From: an uncultured Actinomycetes bacterium
GTDB lineage: Bacteria > Actinomycetota > Thermoleophilia > Gaiellales > F1-60-MAGs149
NCBI GenBank assembly: GCA_903960645.1
Contig: CAJCBN010000042.1
Span: 1 to 8,646 of the forward strand
Direction of reading: 5' to 3'
Length of the DNA: 8,646 bases
The notes under the pieces were generated by a model, which worked only from the letters and a program-made list of their open reading frames with translations, ran no database searches and was not told the origin of the DNA. This document shows positions 6,433 through 8,646 of this stretch, piece after piece (positions within the stretch are counted from its first letter, which is position 1; every line of letters begins with the position of its first letter). Made by a program: the position numbers and the translations under genes.

Positions 6433-7845
6433 ATGACCGTTCCCGCCGCCACCCCATCCGCCGTCGTCCTCTGGGAGGCGATCGCCGACGAGCTTCGCCA
6501 ATCGCTCGCCGCGCCGACGTACAGCGCGTGGTTCGGACGGGCCAGCGGACGCTCCCTGCAGGACGAGGAGCTGGCGGTCGAGGTGCCAAACGAGTTCGTG
6601 CGCAGCTGGATCTCCGGCCACTTCATGGAGCTCGTCACGGCGGCCGCACTGACCGCACACGGCGCCCCGCTCCAGGTCTCCCTCGTCGTCGAGACCGCCG
6701 GCACGACGGCGCCCGCCATCGCCGCGGCGCTCCCCGAGCCCACGGTGGACGCCCCGGCCGTGCCAATGCCCGTGCCACTGCCCGTGGCCAGCGCGGCCGC
6801 GCCGGCCGCCCCCGTGCGCAGCATCACGCTCAATCGCAACGCGACCTTCGACACCTTCGTGATCGGACCGTCGAACCGCTTCGCCCACGCGGCCGCGCTC
6901 GCGGTGGCGGAATCGCCCAGCCAGGCCTACAACCCGCTCTTCATCCACGGTGCGACGGGGCTCGGCAAGACGCACCTGCTCCAGTCGATCGCGCACTACG
7001 TGACCACGTCGACCGAGCTGACCGCCTGCTACGTGACCTGCGAGACCTTCACGAACGAGTTCATCGAGGCGCTCCGTGAGAAGCGGATCGAGCACTTCAA
7101 GAACCGCTACCGCACATACAACGTCCTGCTCGTCGACGACATCCAGTTCCTGTCGGGCCGCGAGGGCATCCAAGAGGAGTTCTTCCACACCTTCAACACG
7201 TTGCACGAGGGTGGTGGGCAGATCGTGCTCGCCTCGGATCGTCCGCCGCGGGAGATCACCCGGCTCGAGGATCGCCTGCGCTCGCGCTTCGAGTGGGGGC
7301 TGATGACCGATGTCCAGCCGCCCGATCTCGAGACGCGCATCGCGATCCTGCGCAAGAAGGCGGCGCGCGACCATCTCCAGATCGACGATCCCGAGGTGCT
7401 CGCCGCCATCGCGATGCGCGTGCAGACGAACATCCGCGAGTTGGAGGGCGCGCTCACCCGTAGCGTCGCCTTCGCCACCCTCAACGGCGAGCCACTGACC
7501 GTCGAGCTCGTCCGCGACGTGCTCAGCTCGCAGTACCCCGAGGACTCCCGGCCCGTCACGGTTGAGAGCGTCCAGCGTGTCGTTGCCGAGTACTTCTCGC
7601 TGACCATCGAGGACCTCTGCTCTGAGCGCCGCACGCAGACGGTGGTGTTCCCACGCCAGGTGGCGATGTACCTCAGCCGCGAGCTGACCGACATGTCGCT
7701 CCCGCGCATCGGGCAGCTGTTCGGCGGCCGCGACCACAAGACGGTCCACTGGGGACACGACAAGATCGCCAAGCGCATCAAGGAAGATCGTTCTCTTTAC
7801 AACATCGTCCAGGAGCTTACCTCGACGATTCGGCGGCTCGGATGA
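6433..7845 (+). CDS. dnaA: Chromosomal replication initiator DnaA
   Basis: From ATG 6433 the product is 470 aa. DnaA-ATP binds origin boxes, melts the duplex and loads the replicative helicase. Domain I is at about 10-85 (LWEAIADELRQSLAAPTYSAWF). Domain II is a short Ala/Pro linker (88-128). The AAA+ domain III begins at NATFDTFVIGPSNRFAHAA, with Walker A GATGLGKT (173-180), Walker B LLVDDIQF (232-239) and the arginine-finger region LRSRFEWGL (282-290). Domain IV (about 375-470) has RRTQTVVFPRQVAMYLSREL and the helix-turn-helix GGRDHKTVHWGHDKI (431-445). The usual sequence there is RDHTTVxHA: Thr435 of E. coli is Lys436 here, and the following residues also differ. A GTG at 6382 would add 17 Ser/Pro-rich residues; neither start has a clear ribosome binding site, and ATG matches the usual distance to the LW motif. 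Domain II is much shorter than in Streptomyces or Mycobacterium. Confidence 0.97.
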   Translation: MTVPAATPSAVVLWEAIADELRQSLAAPTYSAWFGRASGRSLQDEELAVEVPNEFVRSWISGHFMELVTAAALTAHGAPLQVSLVVETAGTTAPAIAAALPEPTVDAPAVPMPVPLPVASAAAPAAPVRSITLNRNATFDTFVIGPSNRFAHAAALAVAESPSQAYNPLFIHGATGLGKTHLLQSIAHYVTTSTELTACYVTCETFTNEFIEALREKRIEHFKNRYRTYNVLLVDDIQFLSGREGIQEEFFHTFNTLHEGGGQIVLASDRPPREITRLEDRLRSRFEWGLMTDVQPPDLETRIAILRKKAARDHLQIDDPEVLAAIAMRVQTNIRELEGALTRSVAFATLNGEPLTVELVRDVLSSQYPEDSRPVTVESVQRVVAEYFSLTIEDLCSERRTQTVVFPRQVAMYLSRELTDMSLPRIGQLFGGRDHKTVHWGHDKIAKRIKEDRSLYNIVQELTSTIRRLG

Positions 7846-7867
7846 GTCGCGGCGCTGGGCATGGTGC

Positions 7868-7876
7868 TGGGGGCAA
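7868..7876 (-). promoter_or_regulatory. DnaA-box-like site
   Basis: On the minus strand TTGCCCCCA, one mismatch from TTGTCCCCA. It is 23 nt downstream of the dnaA stop. Resembles the third unit of the upstream cluster. Confidence 0.35.
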
Positions 7877-7907
7877 CCGCAGAACCTGTGGGGGAGGAAC
7901 CGCCGAG

Positions 7908-7916
7908 TTGTCCCCC
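7908..7916 (+). promoter_or_regulatory. DnaA-box-like site in repeated context
   Basis: TTGTCCCCC differs from the local TTGTCCCCA pattern only at the last base. It sits in GCCGAGTTGTCCCC (7902-7915), which recurs with one mismatch at 8029-8042. Confidence 0.5.
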
Positions 7917-7937
7917 GCTGCGACCCGTCCGCTGACC

Positions 7938-7946
7938 GTATTCACA
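7938..7946 (+). promoter_or_regulatory. Classical-type DnaA-box-like site
   Basis: GTATTCACA matches TTATCCACA at 7 of 9 positions. It is the only site in the gap ending in CACA like the standard box. A chance match is possible. Confidence 0.25.
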
Positions 7947-7980
7947 GCAGCAGGGGAGGAAGTATCGATCGCTCCCCGAC

Positions 7981-7989
7981 CCATCCCCA
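7981..7989 (+). promoter_or_regulatory. DnaA-box-like site
   Basis: CCATCCCCA matches TTATCCCCA at 7 of 9 positions. Confidence 0.3.
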
Positions 7990-8034
7990 GCCATGATCAG
8001 CCCGTTCGCCTGCTGGCAAGCGGCCTCAGCCGAG

Positions 8035-8052
8035 TTCTCCCCGTCGTCCCCA
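8035..8052 (+). promoter_or_regulatory. Tandem pair of DnaA-box-like sites beside the AT-rich stretch
   Basis: TTCTCCCCG (8035-8043) and TCGTCCCCA (8044-8052) are directly abutted in the same orientation. They are followed by GCCC and then the AT-rich stretch at 8058. Boxes next to an AT-rich segment match the layout of origin-melting regions in other bacteria. Confidence 0.45.
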
Positions 8053-8057
8053 GCCCC

Positions 8058-8105
8058 TATGGTGATGACTATCTAAGAACTTCTCTTTCACCAACATCCA
8101 TCATC
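8058..8105. other. AT-rich stretch, candidate unwinding element
   Basis: By hand count about 30 of 48 bases are A or T, unusual in this GC-rich window. It lies between the tandem box-like pair and dnaN, so it could be the DNA unwinding element. It may also contain the dnaN promoter: TATGGT (8058-8063) lies 17 nt after TTCTCC (8035-8040), a weak -10/-35 match overlapping the boxes. Confidence 0.4.
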
Positions 8106-8119
8106 GGGATAGCCGCTGC

Positions 8120-8646
8120 ATGAAGATCCGCTGCAATCGAGAGCACCTCGCCGATCGTCTCGCGCAAGCTGCGCGTGCCGCTTCGACGCGCGCCAACCTC
8201 CAGAGCGCGGCGCACGTGCGCCTCACCGCTGAGAGCTCCGAGCTCCCGGTCGAGCTCGCCGCCACCGACCTCGAGATGACGCTGCGTGTGCCGCTCGATG
8301 CCGACGTCGACCAGCCTGGCTCGGTGCTGCTTCCCGCCAAGATCGCTCCTGAGTTGATCCGCGCGCTCAACGGGGAGACCGTCGAGCTGTCGGCCGAGTC
8401 GGACGGGCGTGTCCTGGTCTCCGCCGGCTCCTCGTCGTACACCCTCTACGGCCTACCGGTCGACGAGTTCCCGCAGCTTCCCGAGATCGATCACGAGCAG
8501 ATCTTCGAAACTGATAGCGCTGTCTTCGGTGAGGTGGTTGGACGCATCAAGCGCGCCGCCTCTCGCGACGAGAGCCGCCCGGTTCTGACCGGAGCGCTCG
8601 TGCGCTTTGAGTCCGACCGCATCACGATGGCCGCCACCGATTCCTA
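8120..8646 (+). CDS. dnaN: DNA polymerase III beta subunit (sliding clamp), 5' part
   Basis: The frame from ATG 8120 stays open to the window edge, giving 175 of the usual 370-380 residues. DnaN is the ring-shaped clamp that holds DNA polymerase III and other enzymes on DNA. Family features are the start MKIRCNREHLADRLAQAARA, ELAATDLEMTLRVPLDA in the first domain, LLPAKIAPELIRALNGETVEL, and YTLYGLPVDEFPQLPEI closing domain one (around 118-134). The second domain begins with the usual VVGRIKRAASRDESRPVLTGALV and continues ITMAATDS. No strong ribosome binding site precedes the ATG (GGGA about 12 nt upstream). It follows dnaA on the same strand, the standard order. The frame is intact as far as seen. 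Confidence 0.96.
   Translation, partial: MKIRCNREHLADRLAQAARAASTRANLQSAAHVRLTAESSELPVELAATDLEMTLRVPLDADVDQPGSVLLPAKIAPELIRALNGETVELSAESDGRVLVSAGSSSYTLYGLPVDEFPQLPEIDHEQIFETDSAVFGEVVGRIKRAASRDESRPVLTGALVRFESDRITMAATDS

Larger units (their letters stand above)
7846..8119. other. dnaA-dnaN spacer, candidate oriC
   Basis: This 274-nt gap contains several DnaA-box-like sequences with a TCCCC core on both strands and an AT-rich end next to dnaN. The dnaA-dnaN gap is the origin in many Gram-positive bacteria. It has no convincing gene: one open frame spans it (7842-8123), but its third codon positions are only about 57% G/C by hand count, lower than expected for a gene in this GC-rich region. Origin function is inferred from position and sequence. 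Confidence 0.6.

Noticed and set aside
5535..7079. Plus-strand frame covering yidD, rnpA, rpmH and part of dnaA
   Set aside because: Shadow of well recognised genes, and it also crosses the rpmH promoter.
6391..7758. Long minus-strand open frame opposite dnaA
   Set aside because: Antisense shadow of a fully conserved DnaA; composition is not that of a known protein.
7797..7994. Small minus-strand frame over the dnaA end and spacer
   Set aside because: No ribosome binding site, no recognisable motif, and overlaps the candidate origin.

Overview
This window is the replication-origin and chromosome-partition region of a GC-rich bacterium, most likely a deep-branching actinobacterium. Thermoleophilia-like is a guess from GC content, the compact DnaA and ParB, and gene order; it is not demonstrated. 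Eleven genes are visible, two of them cut by the window edges. The divergence point lies near 6216-6432: rpmH and everything to its left read on the minus strand, while dnaA and dnaN read on the plus strand, so transcription runs away from the presumed origin on both sides.

Right side (6216-8646): rpmH promoter, an upstream cluster of DnaA-box-like sites (6302-6346), dnaA, a 274-nt dnaA-dnaN spacer with more box-like sites and an AT-rich stretch (oriC candidate), and the first 175 codons of dnaN. The box-like sites have a TT(A/G)TCCCC(A/N) core instead of the usual TT(A/G)TCCACA. The DnaA recognition helix carries Lys where other DnaA proteins have the specificity-determining Thr (E. coli Thr435). 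I consider this possible protein/site co-variation the most interesting signal in the window.

Middle (6215 down to 1336, minus strand): a compact run rpmH-rnpA-yidD-yidC-jag-rsmG-parA-parB, with start/stop overlaps or gaps of 2-10 nt except at jag-rsmG. These genes supply ribosomal protein L34, the RNase P protein, the membrane-insertion factors YidD and YidC, the RNA-binding protein KhpB/Jag, the 16S rRNA methyltransferase RsmG, and the ParA/ParB segregation pair. Three parS sites (TGTTTCACGTGAAACA type) sit within 88 bp in the jag-rsmG gap, so ParB's loading sites lie inside its own gene cluster and about 3 kb from the origin. A short hairpin followed by GTTTT right after the parB stop probably ends this transcript.

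Left side (1-1298, minus strand): a separate group with a polytopic membrane protein of unknown function, a secreted YcnI/DUF1775-type copper-binding protein, and the first codons of a third exported protein. This looks like a small envelope copper-handling module. Its two gaps carry a perfect 20-bp palindrome (654-673) and a strong GNRA-loop hairpin (72-101). No rRNA, tRNA, CRISPR array or insertion sequence was seen.
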